Below are positions 13,705-26,305 of a stretch of DNA of 64,000 nucleotides, in pieces (positions within the stretch are counted from its first letter, which is position 1; every line of letters starts with the position of its first letter). The notes under the pieces were generated by a model. That model saw only the letters and a list, made by a program, of their open reading frames with translations. It had not been told where the DNA came from and made no database searches. A program made the position numbers and the translations under genes. The stretch covers positions 1,612,001 through 1,676,000 of the forward strand of contig MCGE01000008.1 of assembly GCA_002105175.1 (NCBI GenBank), given 5' to 3'. The stretch is from Absidia repens (Eukaryota; Mucoromycota; Mucoromycetes; Mucorales; Cunninghamellaceae).

Positions 13705-14251
13705 TCTTTCCCTTTCATGTAACAGAAAGGAAAAAATCAATCAATACAAATGATAATAGTATATAAAAAATAGATGATTATATATATAAAGAATATAAAT
13801 CAATCAATAATATAGAACGACAAGTGAATAACAGTGAAAATAAAAATAAAAAAGGACGAAGAAAAAAGGGAACCAGAAAAAGGCAAAGCACCAAAAATTA
13901 AAATGATCTTTTTTCGGAGATTGAACTATTTAGAGCCTTCCATTTTTGGATTTTTGAACGAACGTGCGACATCGATTCAATGGTACATTTTTTCATATAT
14001 GGTGTAATGATACTTTATTGTTTGGAAATTTATCAAAAAATGGATCATCATAATATCACCGATAAGACTAGAAATCAACACAAAGCAAATGCAGTCGGAC
14101 GAACAATATCTCTCTGTTCCTTAAGTTAGAGATATTTAGTATTAACCAATCAAATACCGTGACTCTTTTGTCACTTTTTAAAACCATTTTAAACAGCGAC
14201 TTTCTTTCCAGTTATTCTTTTCTTTTCTCTCAGTCCTATCAATACAACATC
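13705..14251. promoter_or_regulatory. Divergent promoter region, flippase / small membrane protein
   Basis: 547 bp between two divergent start codons; no gene seen. AT-rich, with CCAAT in AACCAATCAAATACCG near 14144 and a short dyad GTGAC-N6-GTCAC at 14159-14174, about 85 bp before the plus-strand start. Promoter role is inferred from position. Confidence 0.45.
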
Positions 14252-14831
14252 ATGGCAAACACGGACGACGAACAAATACAGCGATTATTAGAATTACAAC
14301 GACGTGAGCTGGAAATATTAAATGCGACAAGGGAATTTGAACAAGGTGAACTCTCGGACGATGACCAATATATGGATGGTGCAAGACAAATCAATTTACG
14401 ACCCACAGTACCAGATATGCGGTTTGAAAAGCAATTTGAACGCTCAGTGGAAGTCTTAAAAGCCAACGGTGCCTCCAACACGACCATCTTTTTATCAGCA
14501 GTTATTAAGGATCAAGTGGTGATGCAATTTATCACTGGGTTTACTTGGTGCTTGGCTGGTCATATGTGGAAATGGTATCGTTTACGCGGTCAACGTGCGA
14601 ACAACAAGGAATCTTTTGTCTTTTTACGAGGAATCAAACATGGACTGGCACGCTGGGCAACGTAAGTAGAAATCAAGGGGCTCATTTGTGTCGTATGCGA
14701 GAGGAAAGAGCTCATATTATCGATCACTCAAGTTTTTTTTTTTTCCTCCATCGTCTCAATATAGAACCGCCTATCACACTTTAGTGAATATCCCTACTAT
14801 AACTTCAACACCATCTTACCCCGTAGCATAG
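14252..14831 (+). CDS. Small conserved fungal protein, possibly DUF1770-like
   Basis: Exons 14252-14661 and 14765-14831 give 158 residues. The N-terminal third is polar and helical (RLLELQRRELEILNATREF), then comes the motif PDMRFEKQFERSV near 58, a Thr/Ile segment and one hydrophobic stretch (QVVMQFITGFTWCLAGHMW) ending in basic residues, suggesting a single-pass or tail-anchored protein. The PDxRFE-x-FxxSV motif recalls a fungal domain of unknown function (DUF1770, from memory). No function can be assigned. The start context (CATCATGGC) is good and the intron borders are canonical. Confidence 0.8.
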
Positions 14832-16308
14832 ATTATTTCACCAGTGATAGTTTATCGATATTTATATATACACCCCTTCAAATAACAATAAAAACCTTCA
14901 TTTTCTCTTTTATATATCTCTATTTATTTGTGTATAGTGATGATAATCTTTTTATTTTTTATTTTTTTGGGATATACAAAATGTAACGGGGTTGCATATA
15001 AACCTCTGGGCATAGGATGAATGAAGATGATGAGCCAAATGAAAGGAATAGAAAAGGGATTGTACCAGGACTAGCTTATGACGACGGTACATGATTTATT
15101 ATAATCCTATCGCTGTGTTTCTAATTTCTTAGTACAGTGTCATCGCAAGCTACTGATTGGTTCAGCGTTGACTTGATATATACCCGGTCATTACAATTTT
15201 GATTGATACTAGACAAGTAAAAGATATCAATAATATGTCAATATAGATGATGGGGGTGATGATAATATGGGGCATGATTTACCGAGAAAAATAAATAAAT
15301 AAAAGGGGCAAGCAAAGCAGTAGCCTCGAAAAAACGGAGTAACCAATCAAGTCAGCCGCATTGCCTCGCTCTTTCCCAGTGCTTAATTTAGCACGGTAAA
15401 AATCAACAAATGACTTGTGGTCAGTGATTTCCCATTACACTAAGCATTAAATAGAGCTGAGTATATGCATGCATACACTCCATAAACATTGTGGGTACCT
15501 TACCACACACAGACACTGAAAAAAAAAGGTGCTTTGCAAACAATGGTGCCTAACATTTTTGTCACCCGGAACCCAAATCTATTTCGAGATTGGGATGTTT
15601 ATGCTAGATAAAAAAAAAAAAGAGTGGATCAAATACAAATGTGGCAAAAGAAAAAATTAAAATAAAGATAATACAGCTTTGTTGTTATTATCATAAGCCT
15701 TTTACCCATTGAAATACACATGCGTAGCTAGAATGTATGTTTCAAGCACGAGCAGAAAGCATCTCAAATATAAGAAAGAACGATAGAAAAAATCCAATCC
15801 AGTTGATAATAAACCAAACAAGTGCAATCAAGAAATTTGTCAAAATCCTGACTAGTCGGCATCATTCAACCAAGTTGAAATGATTTAGCTATCAAAAAGA
15901 AACAGAAGAAGAATAAACGAAGGAGCAACTAACAACAAAAAGTATGATATAAAAATAAAACAAAATAAAACATAGAATAAAAATAAACTTAGAGATGAGC
16001 CAGGTAAGGAAAGTTTTATGTATGGATAGTCGCCGAATTTCTTTGACCTAGCTCGTATTGAAAGAACAATCCACGAAGCAGGTTGCGATAAAACGATTGG
16101 CACATTCCTTCTCTCCCTCTCCCTCTCGGTCTCTCATCTCTATTTTTATTTTTCTACAATTTAAAATAGACTTTATATAAATACCAGCTTTTTTTTCTTT
16201 GACTTTCGCTTTTTTCTTTTCCTTTCAATCACTTTTTTCTGCTCTCTCTCTCTCTCTCTCTCATCTCCTCTTTTTTTTTTTCTCCGACTATCTCACTATC
16301 CTCCCACC
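14832..16308. other. Intergenic 1.5 kb; DAHP synthase promoter at its right end
   Basis: No gene or RNA recognised. Contents are AT-rich with short A/T runs, a CCAAT in GTAACCAATCAAG near 15340, a TATATAAATA element at 16174 and a (CT)n tract near 16240-16262 just before the start codon of the next gene. Confidence 0.5.
16174..16183 (+). promoter_or_regulatory. TATA-like element upstream of DAHP synthase
   Basis: TATATAAATA lies 126 bp upstream of the ATG and is followed by a strongly pyrimidine-rich leader with a (CT)n run, a common layout of filamentous-fungal promoters. Functional role is inferred. Confidence 0.45.
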
Positions 16309-17704
<1,396 letters not shown>

Positions 17705-17810
17705 AATCAGCGCCTGCCTCACTTTCTCACTGTCTCTCCTTTTTCTCTTTCTTTCTTTTTTTTTTTTTTTTTTTTATCGGATATATATTTTACTATTATT
17801 TAGTTTTTAG

Positions 17811-18610
17811 TTTTTAGTTTTAGTTTTTTTATATTATACTTTATTATATACACACACATATTATATAAATATATCCTACAGTACTATATTGATACCCTTC
17901 ATTTACTTTATCTTCCAAACAGTAGTATTCCATTCAAATAAAGTGATATCTTTTGTCTGTCTGTTGTCTTTTGTCTTTTTTTTTTTTTTTTTTTTTTCAA
18001 TCTCATTGTATTGTTGTGTGTTAGAGTGAATTTACATGTTGACGTTATGATGGCAATTTTTCTTCAAAAATGGAATGAAACGGAGTGCTAGGGTGCTAGG
18101 GTGCTAGGGATACTAAGAGATATATACTTTTGGTATTGGAGGTCAAGTCATAAAATGTATTGTGATGAGATACTACAATGACATTTTTTTTTTATTGGGA
18201 GCAAGTCGTTTTGATATTTCATACTTTTATTGTTTAATTCGTTGACAAAAAAAAGGAAGGGTCATATCATAGGATACTAGGTACTTATTGACAATCATTT
18301 CTGCTCTAGCATTGAAGGCAAATCATTTCATGTTGTAATACTGCAATTGTTTTATTGAGATTTTTTTTAAAAAAAAGAAGGCAGAAAAAAAATAGTGTGG
18401 ATGATGGGGATAGTAAACAAAAAAGTACATAGTACGGCGATATGATGTAAAGGTGAGGGGGAAATGTAAAAATAATAAACATATGTAATGTGTATATAAT
18501 AAAATAATAAATGCCAAAGAAAAATGGTGTAAACAAATCAAAAGACTAATGAGAAGGAAGAGGATGACGGTGGGGGGGGTGTAGGATAGACGAATCTAAA
18601 CCAAACAAAT
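17811..18610. other. Convergent intergenic region, DAHP synthase / AC40
   Basis: No gene seen. It contains a candidate poly(A) signal AATAAA at 17937-17942 for the plus-strand gene, a T run of about 20 near 17978-17997 and three head-to-tail GTGCTAGG units around 18088-18110. No copy of repeat family A was seen here. Confidence 0.5.
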
Positions 18611-20212
18611 CTAAACATCAGCGGTGGCCTTTTCAAGAGCAGGTTGGAGCACCTTGATTTTTTCGATGAGCACATTGACGGCCAACACAAAGAGATCTTC
18701 AGGAGGAATAATACCACTGGTTTCCACATTGACTACATACGAGAATGGATGAGAATCAAAGATCTATCTAAGTATATCATGTATAGGGGGGGACTTACAA
18801 ATGAAGTGATCACGGACTCTAGTCAGTCGCACCTTGTTTTCGAATTCCTTGTGTCGTAATACTTCTCTGCTTACAGTATCCTTACGAGGATTGACGACCT
18901 TGGCCATTTGTTCACCATTATCACCGTCCACCAATGCCACAACACCTTCAGGGAAGCACTTTTTGAATTTGATGGCATCGGCACCAGTGATGGGCTTGAG
19001 GATGTTGATTTCGGGAAGTAAGCGATAAGAAGCGGTGGCGACGGGAGACCATTTAGCGTGTTCCTTTCCAAGTCCCTTGACACAATGTAATTCCATATCA
19101 ATTTCTTGTCCTGGTCGGAGTTTGGCGATCAAAATGTCATCGTGCACTGGTCGAATAGGTTCATCAGCAAACTTTTCAGCTTGATCACCTTTAGGTTCCC
19201 AAACCAAATCACCAGAATAAACTACCAATTGAAATCCAAAACAAAAATAGAGTGAGGCTCCAAGTCAGTCATGTATCTAATCACCCCCTCCCTAATGGTT
19301 GAAGTTTCTTACCATGGCTGTTGATATACAATTTTTTGGGATCGGTTTCATCTTCGGCGGCATCTGGGTTGCGTTCACATTTCACCTTGAGCTTAAACAC
19401 AAGAGTATTCAAATCAGTAGGTCCATCATCAGCTATATTAAACGTACAATCATCATTAAAAGATAAAGGAGAGTATCAGTATTCTATTTTTCTTAGTCTG
19501 TCGGTCACCCATCACTATATGAATAAATGTTTTTACCTGCTTTGTAGTCAAATAAATGTGGAGGAGCCTTGATAGGCACCAAACCCAATCGATGGGAAAT
19601 GACTTCATCTTGAATAATAGAAGTGTTGTTCATCACATAGACATGCTCGATAGCCATAGTAGGAACCTAGTTAAAGAATTCGCCAAGTTTGGTATGAGCC
19701 TTCCCTGTTTCGTTTATGTGCACTTTCTACGTATATTGATAGCTGCGACCATCCACAGTGTTTTTTTCGATACTTACTTCGGCAATCAGAATACGACGGA
19801 AAGCATTAGCGACAGAGGCATCCACACCAATGAGGTCAAATTCGATACTGTGTTTGGAAAGACGGTTGATCTTGACTTGGAAGTTCTAGAGTGATTAAAG
19901 GTGTTGAATTAGTACAGATAGAGATCAAACGTGCGTGTAGTAGTTTTCCTGTTATTACCTTTTTGAATTCTTCTAAATCCCATGCGTTGCTGATACCAGG
20001 GTATTGGTGAGGATAATCGCTACCGCTTACCTATATATATGTATATATATATATATATAATACAAAATGAATGGGGAAGCGTTAGGAGTGAATACACTGG
20101 GTGTGCGCTATTAAAACGAAAATAATCTACATACACTAGTGACTCTGTCACGTTCGACAAGGACTCGGGACCGTAAAAGTTCAACATTATCAGCAAGTTT
20201 TGGAGCAGGCAT
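18611..20212 (-). CDS. RPC40: DNA-directed RNA polymerases I and III subunit AC40 (RPAC1)
   Basis: Minus-strand exons 20212-20135, 20030-19959, 19885-19778, 19666-19537, 19432-19313, 19221-18799, 18732-18611 give 350 residues, close to the usual 335-350. AC40 is the alpha-like assembly subunit shared by Pol I and Pol III in the nucleus, pairing with AC19. The alpha-family signature is clear: [19 protein letters not shown], then [20 protein letters not shown] and [13 protein letters not shown]. The C-terminus keeps the family pattern [16 protein letters not shown]. All six introns have canonical borders and the phases join. Downstream in the same orientation, about 630 bp from DPM2. Confidence 0.95.
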
Positions 20213-20844
20213 GATGGACGGGTGTGTTGTGTAAAAGGTAATTCAAAAACGAAAAAAAAAAAAAAAGATAGCGGAAGAAAAAAGTCAAGCGAAATTGATC
20301 ACTTTTTTTTTATTTTTTATTACAAGCCACCACTCCACACTCCGCTTTGTGCAGGCACTGGTTGGTTGAGCATAAAAAGTTAGGGCATTGTTCATCCTAC
20401 CGAATACCTCCCTCTCCCACCTGCCCCGCCTCCCCCCTCCCCTCCAATCTCTAGAGTATATGATAGATATATAATATAATATATATGTATATATTAACGG
20501 TTTATCAAATATGCAACCTGCTGAATGTTTCTTAGCTTACACTTACTAATATTGTATAAAAAGTAATCATCATTGCCCAACCCTGACGACTTCCAACCAA
20601 AAAATAAAATAAAAATCCTGCCATACATAGCTCAATTGACCAACATGCTGTCTTATTTTATTTTTTAATTTATGCAAATCCATCGAAGAAAATTCAAAAA
20701 AAAGCAAAATGTATATATTTATTTTTCAATATAAAAAGGGGGTAATAGTGATAACTAAACTATGTGTGAAGTGATATATATAATATAGGGTGTTTGTGCG
20801 TGTGTGTGAATGGATGGCGATTTCCAATGATGGAGTGGATTGTA
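20213..20844. other. Intergenic between AC40 and DPM2 (same strand)
   Basis: No gene seen. Contains the AC40 5' region (poly-A run near 20254-20268, C-rich stretch near 20410-20450) and the AT-rich DPM2 3' flank. Confidence 0.5.
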
Positions 20845-21290
20845 CTATGTCGATTTCTTGGTTTGTTTCGCTTTTTGCTTGGCAGACGCATAAGCAAAAA
20901 CCGCCACGATGCCAGCCACACCAAACAACAGGGTGAAAAATGGTAAACGAATAGCATATTCAAAAGGAGGGAAGTATTGTTGTAAAGCATTGTCTTCGTC
21001 AAGTAAAGGCTACATATAATATATCAAAAAGGAGTTAGTAGGTTGTTACAAGGTAGAAGCATAAACGCTGTGTGATTTGTATCGGGTTCACTTTACCATG
21101 ACCAAAGCCCAGAGTGTATAATAGATGAAGATAATCCACGCACTGGCATACGCACCAGCCCCCACTACCTTGTCAGCGCCTGTACTCTTTTTTAATACGT
21201 ATATATAAAGTTCGAGTTAATTGCCGCGCATATGTGTGTGTGTGTGTGTGTGTGAGTGTGTTTCAATTCTATTTTTCAATGACTTACCAT
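20845..21290 (-). CDS. DPM2: Dolichol-phosphate mannosyltransferase subunit 2 (DPM2)
   Basis: Minus-strand exons 21290-21288 (the ATG codon alone), 21186-21097 and 21009-20845 give 85 residues, the size of known DPM2 (84). The protein reads MSTGADKVVGAGAY, then a membrane helix with WIIFIYYTLWALVM, the loop PLLDEDNALQQYFPPFEYA, a second helix and a basic tail (KQKAKQTKKST) that would keep it in the ER. DPM2 stabilises the catalytic DPM1 and the complex makes dolichol-P-mannose for N-glycosylation, O-mannosylation and GPI anchors. The first intron splits right after the start codon; it carries a (TG)n run at about 21231-21255. Confidence 0.9.
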
Positions 21291-21578
21291 GTTGCAAAAA
21301 GAGAATTGATAAAAAAAATAAAAATTGAGAAAAGACGTGGAGGAAAAATAACACCACAAATCATATTCAGATCCCGCCGCAAAGTGGGAATAGACCATAA
21401 AAATAAAAATCCAGGCACGATTTTTTTATTGATGAAAAGACTACAATTTTATTAATATACATAAATTCATGATATGTAATACATGTGTCTGGCATCGATG
21501 TTTATAAAAAAGTGAAGCGAATATACGAGATATATCTCTATCTATATATTATATTAATATATATTGATGCAAGCGGAT

Positions 21579-22091
21579 TTAGTCATCCATATCAAAAACC
21601 AGCTGATGGTCATTGGAAGAGGAAGTGGAAGAGGAGGAAGAGGAGGGGTCAGAGAAAGAAAAAGAACGATTGGAAGGGGGAGTCAAGAAATCATTGACCA
21701 TCGTTACTGGCCAAACTGCAGAGGGCAATGATGGGTGCGGTAGACTGCCTACTTTGAATTCAGGTAACGAATAAAGTGCAGAAATAACAGGACTAGTGGT
21801 CAAAGAATTACTACTACTATTCGTTAAGGGAGGACATGAATTTGTATAAATATTAGATAAGGGGAGTTGCTGCTGCTGTTGCTGTTTCAGAGAATAAGAT
21901 TGTGTTGGTATAGGAATGTTTACTGGTTGGGATGGAAGTGATGATAATGACGATGAAGGAATAGTCAATGGTAAAGAAGTGGATTTGGATGGCTTTTTTA
22001 ATTTTTTTGGAGGAGGTGCATTCTCAATTCTCGGTGGAGAATGGGCATGCCTTGTATCTAGTGGATGAATGGGATTGTTTATCTTGCTCAT
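21579..22091 (-). CDS. Hypothetical Ser/Pro-rich protein
   Basis: Single-exon frame of 170 residues from an ATG at 22091. Rich in Ser, Pro and Asn, with a basic patch PPPKKLKKPSK near 27-37 that could be a nuclear signal, a short poly-Gln run, one more ordered stretch (VISALYSLPEFKVGSL, LPSAVWPVTMVNDFLTPP) and a Ser-rich acidic tail ending FDMDD. I do not recognise a family. The hydrophobic-aromatic segment in disordered sequence suggests a short linear interaction motif. Coding status rests on frame length and composition only. Confidence 0.6.
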   Translation of the reverse strand: MSKINNPIHPLDTRHAHSPPRIENAPPPKKLKKPSKSTSLPLTIPSSSLSSLPSQPVNIPIPTQSYSLKQQQQQQLPLSNIYTNSCPPLTNSSSNSLTTSPVISALYSLPEFKVGSLPHPSLPSAVWPVTMVNDFLTPPSNRSFSFSDPSSSSSSTSSSNDHQLVFDMDD

Positions 22092-22880
22092 GATAATTTA
22101 AATAAGGATGGTAAAGGGAAGTGGGGAGAGAGGAAAAAAAAAAAAAGAAAAACAACGAGAAAAAAAAAGAACTTCACTTTATACTATCGAGTCGCGCAGT
22201 ACGAGTACGAGTAACAAAAAAAAAAAAGGCATGTGTAGCACAATCGTGATCGCTTGAAAAATATCCATGGCAACATCACCTGGAAAAAATATTACATCTT
22301 GGCAGCAACAACAACGGAAAAAAATATCACCCAATCATGGAGAAATAAGGCACTGATAAATGGTGGCTACGTCTTTTCTTGAGTATATAAAATATTGACC
22401 GCATGACCTTACATTGACTATTTCGTTTCCGTCATGGGAGGTTTTATTTTGTAACCAATCATTCCCATGACATTAATTTTTTTTTTCGGGTTTTTTCCTG
22501 CATAATAGGATCTCCCTTGACCGAGTATCCATTTTTTCCCCAGAACCGTTTTTAAAGAAAAAGGTTTGCCAATCAAAGACTATTTAGTCTGGTTAGACTT
22601 CAACTCATTGTTAAGGATGGCATCTCTTCGCTTTTAATTTTATGTCCTCTTCGGAGGTAATCTCGATAAAAAGGGAAAATAGGGGGTCTTGTAATTTGAT
22701 TGGTTTGGTGTTCTCTCCTTTCATTGTACCCACAACTTCTTTGAAATAATCAGAAGAAGTCCGACTCAGCCACGGAACTGCTCACCAATTAAATTTAATC
22801 TGACACCCTATTTTTTTTTTTTTTTCTATTCAACACCTCCTTTCTTTCTTTCTTCCTCTTTTTTTTTTAACACATTCATC
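22092..22880. promoter_or_regulatory. Divergent promoter region with five CCAAT boxes
   Basis: 789 bp between the Ser/Pro-rich gene and the Hch1-like gene; no gene seen. CCAAT occurs at 22331, 22455, 22569 and 22785 and its complement ATTGG at 22699. A T-rich leader (22812-22868) precedes the plus-strand start. CCAAT boxes bind the HAP/NF-Y complex in fungi; use here is inferred. Confidence 0.45.
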
Positions 22881-23899
22881 ATGTCCAACTGGAAAAACGT
22901 CAATAACTGGTAAGAGACTTGATAAGAAATGACATAGGGACTCTTGAAAAAAATATATGAACTAACGTTTTATGCATACCTTTCTTTATAGGCATTGGTA
23001 AGCAAAAAAAAAAAAGTCAGAAGGTAGACAAGGATGGCTTACTCAGCTCAACTGTAACCACTGTTTTCTTATCTTGAATATAGGGTTAACAAGAATTGTC
23101 TTCCTTGGGCACAAGCATACTTCACAGATAAGGTAGTTGGGTTGGAAACTGAAAAGAATGGTCATAAAGTCAAGGTCAGCAAGATGGATGAATGTTCAGG
23201 TGATGTTGAAGTCTGTCAACGCAAAGGCAAAATCATTACCATCTATGACGTGGTTTTGAAATACTCTTGGGAAGGTAATCCTCATAACAATACAATGGGG
23301 AAAAGCAGTGCTCGAAATAGATGTATACAGTACCTGATTGACGTTTTATATATTCCTCTCAATCATTATAGGTGTGGCAGCTGACGGAACGGAAGTGTCA
23401 GGAACCATTGAAATTCCAGAAGTTGATCAAGATACTGAATTGGACGAATACGTGGTAAGTAGAAGCCCAAAAAAATAAAATTAGCCATCAAGGGATGAGG
23501 GGTGGGATAGGATGCACAACGAAAAAGCGAAAAGATTTACTCATCTCCCTTTTCTGTGTGTGTCTGTATATGAATTTAGTTTACCGTCTCTGTTAAGGAA
23601 GAAGATACCCTCAAACGTAACGTCCGGGATGTTGTCAAGGCCCAATTGACGCCTTTGATGCGTAAGCAATTCAGCATGTTTTCAAAGGATTTGATTCAAC
23701 GTAAGTGTTGTTTTTTTTGACGTCCATGACGTTTGGGGAAATTATCATGCTGATAAGATGAATACTCACATCTGCCATCGCCCCCCCCCCTTTTTTTTTT
23801 TTGCTGTTAATTATATTTTTAGACCACGGATCCGACGTTTACATTGAAGTCGACAAGTTGGGCACAGCGGCACCATTGCGACAAGCTACCCCATTGTAG
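22881..23899 (+). CDS. Hch1/Aha1 N-terminal domain Hsp90 co-chaperone
   Basis: Exons 22881-22909, 22992-22997, 23084-23274, 23372-23454, 23580-23700, 23823-23899 give 168 residues. The protein starts MSNWKNVNNWHWVNKNCLPW, matching the conserved NNWHW start of Aha1-type activators, which stimulate the Hsp90 ATPase by binding its middle domain. There is no C-terminal AHSA1 domain, so it is the short Hch1-like form (yeast Hch1 is about 153 residues). The second exon is only 6 nt and supplies the third base of a Trp codon, the His codon and two bases of the next Trp codon; without it the motif and frame fail. Expected in the cytosol. Confidence 0.93.
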
Positions 23900-24112
23900 G
23901 ATTCTTTAGTTATCATATATATATATATATATATATACACGTCATTCCAATTTATCACTTATCCTACCTCATTTTGTACACTTTCTTTCCCCTTCTGCCC
24001 CAGCTCTCTAGCCTCCAACAGGCACAATTTTGTCCCCTGATTGCCAGTTATTAGTTATTTTTGCATCTTTACACACATATATATACACAACCACTTTTTT
24101 GAATACTGCACA

Positions 24113-24118
24113 AATAAA
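24113..24118 (+). terminator. Candidate polyadenylation signal of the Hch1-like gene
   Basis: AATAAA about 214 bp after the stop codon, the first such hexamer downstream. Confidence 0.45.
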
Positions 24119-24539
24119 AGTTTGAAAAATAGATAATAATACCTTTGAAATACGGATGGTACATTGCTGATGACATGTAGGGTGCTTTGATTAGAGAGGG
24201 GAATATTGATTTTTGGGATGGTGTTTAATCGGTTATAAGGGTATTGGTGCTAGGGGCGACACTATGTCGGTGATGGAGACAATATTTTACTAGGAATGGT
24301 TATAGGTTGTTAATCAACAATAGTAACATTGTATTATTGATGGTCGAGTAATATAAGTAGTAGAGCGAGAATAGTGTCAGACTTCATGTTGCGTGACCTA
24401 GAACCGCAAACCCGGCGCTGTGTTCTTTGGAGCGGCGGGGCTTTGAAGTACGGTATATAGAAGGACGCTCGAAAGTAGACACACAAAGCACTTTGCTCAT
24501 TACGTGATGTGTCAAAGAATGGGAAGCACAAAGATGTAT
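24119..24539. other. Intergenic spacer before repeat A copy 2
   Basis: No gene seen. An open frame on the minus strand at 24334-24531 has no family resemblance and is not called. Confidence 0.45.
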
Positions 24540-25171
24540 TTTATTTGAAGGAATATGATAGATACTAAACTAAGATGACGGGGCTCATTATAGCAAAAGA
24601 TCTAATGGAGGTAGCATGAGTGAGACCATGAGGAGATCTGAAGAATGATCTGCATTAATCTAAAGAGATGATAGTAAAAATGGATCTAATCTACTGCATA
24701 GAGCATGCGAAAGATTAAAGAGGTATCTTTGTTATTGAAGCACAACAAAGGCCAACACTGACCAAACAGGAGTGATGGTGGTAAAAACAAAAGAAATCTA
24801 TTGCACAGGACATGAGAGAGATGAATGGGACATTTTTCATTAAAGCAAGTAAAAAGAGACATGTTTTATTTATATATTGATACATTCTATGGTAAACTAA
24901 CTCTAAGCCAAGCTAATTGAGGCTTCAGAAAGTCAATTATCGATGCCCAAGATCCTAGATCCAAAATGGAAGGGGTTCCCCATGCATCTTGTAATCTCTG
25001 ATCTGAAAACTCTTCTAAACTAGTCTTGACACTAATCTAAGTGCAACATAACCCCATAGAAGTTGAGTGATGAAGAAAAAAAGAAAGGAAAAAAAGTAAA
25101 TGGGAAAGAAAGGAGCAGAAAAAAAAATTGGGAGAAAAAAAAATATTCACGTGGGCTGGATTTGAAATGTT
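24540..25171 (-). repeat. Dispersed repeat family A, copy 2 (inverted)
   Basis: The reverse complement matches copy 1 over about 0.63 kb: TTTCAAATCCAGCCCACGTG at its left edge, GATGCATGGGGAACCCCTTC in the core with TTTTGGATCTAGGATCTTGG behind it, ATGAAAAATGTCCCATTCAT, GTGCAATAGATTTC and a terminal TTCAAATAAAATAC. This is the closest pair (copies 1 and 2) by eye. It lies in the convergent gap between the Hch1-like gene and 2-oxoglutarate dehydrogenase. Confidence 0.8.
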
Positions 25172-25824
25172 TTCTGCCCTCGGTGTTGAGAACGTTTATT
25201 TTATGCCCATTACAAAAGTGGGAAGCCTATTTTTTTTTTTTTTTTTGCTTCTCTTCTTATGATATCGACTCCCACCACTCCATTCAGGACTGGCATCATA
25301 GAGGTCCACTTCTCATACTGTCTTTGCATTCAATATGGAGCGACTGATCTATCAAAGTTTAGTTTACATCCTCCACAGTAGAATAGTTTACCCCAGCTAC
25401 CCTTTCACTGTAGAATAGTTTGTCACTCACCATGTTAAGTTTTATTCTATAATAAAAAAGAAATTACATGACTTCAATGAATGTCTTCAATAGTTTAGAG
25501 CGCATCCTAAAATGATTTTTAGCTGTATGAAATAATTACACTTCAAATATGGTTCAGTATAAGCTGTCTATCATCTTCATTTCTCGGACCCAACGAATAT
25601 ACATCCACCGAACCATAGAAAACCTATTCTATTTTGAGATACCATAAAGAAAATATAGTCTACATGATACCACAAAAAACGAAAACAAAATTAAGAACAG
25701 CGGTGAATGCATAAAAGAGAGCATAAATGACAGAACTGTCTTTTGTAACACCTCGTTAAATTAATCTATTTGTCAGATGGGGGGGGGCGCTTGTGACAAA
25801 ACAATCTATGAGCTAGGAAGCTGA

Positions 25825-25870
<46 letters not shown>

Positions 25871-26305
25871 AGATATACCTATGGGGCGATGAAAAACAAG
25901 GAAGGCGGAAAAGTTTACACATTTTCATATACATAGTAGCATGATTTTGGGTGGGTCATTTGTTCACAACACTAACACATTCGACAGCAACTTTTCAATT
26001 CAAAATTTAAACAACACCGTCAAAAAATTAAAAAAAAAGATCCTTTGTATATGTATAAAGTCAAAACAGTATATGCGCACATTTATTCTGTTGTGTTTTT
26101 AATAAAAAAATACCATAAAACAAAAATAAATAGAGAGTGTGGGTGTGATAGAGATAATAAAAATATAAATGAATTGGAGTAATGGGAGAATAAATCATGT
26201 ATACATAAGAAAGGGAAGGTGGGGGAGAGAGAGAGAATAAATAAGAGGGGTAGGGGCAAAGTGGAGGGGAATCTATTATCTAGTCATCCATCTTTTTTTC
26301 CCAAT
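25172..26305. other. Intergenic with a 43-nt poly-A tract
   Basis: No gene recognised. Contains an uninterrupted A run at 25826-25868, a G9 run near 25781, a (GA)n run near 26227-26236 and the AT-rich 3' flank of the minus-strand dehydrogenase gene. Confidence 0.5.

Noticed and set aside
13705..13740. Upstream extension of the flippase reading frame
   Set aside because: The frame is open but begins with TTG; the first ATG is at 13704 and has a suitable context.
21485..21697. Plus-strand frame with a Lys/Arg-rich end
   Set aside because: Antisense to the Ser/Pro-rich minus-strand gene; its basic composition mirrors the acidic/Ser codons of that gene.
24334..24531. 65-residue minus-strand open frame
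   Set aside because: No similarity to any known protein, no promoter or intron features; probably chance.
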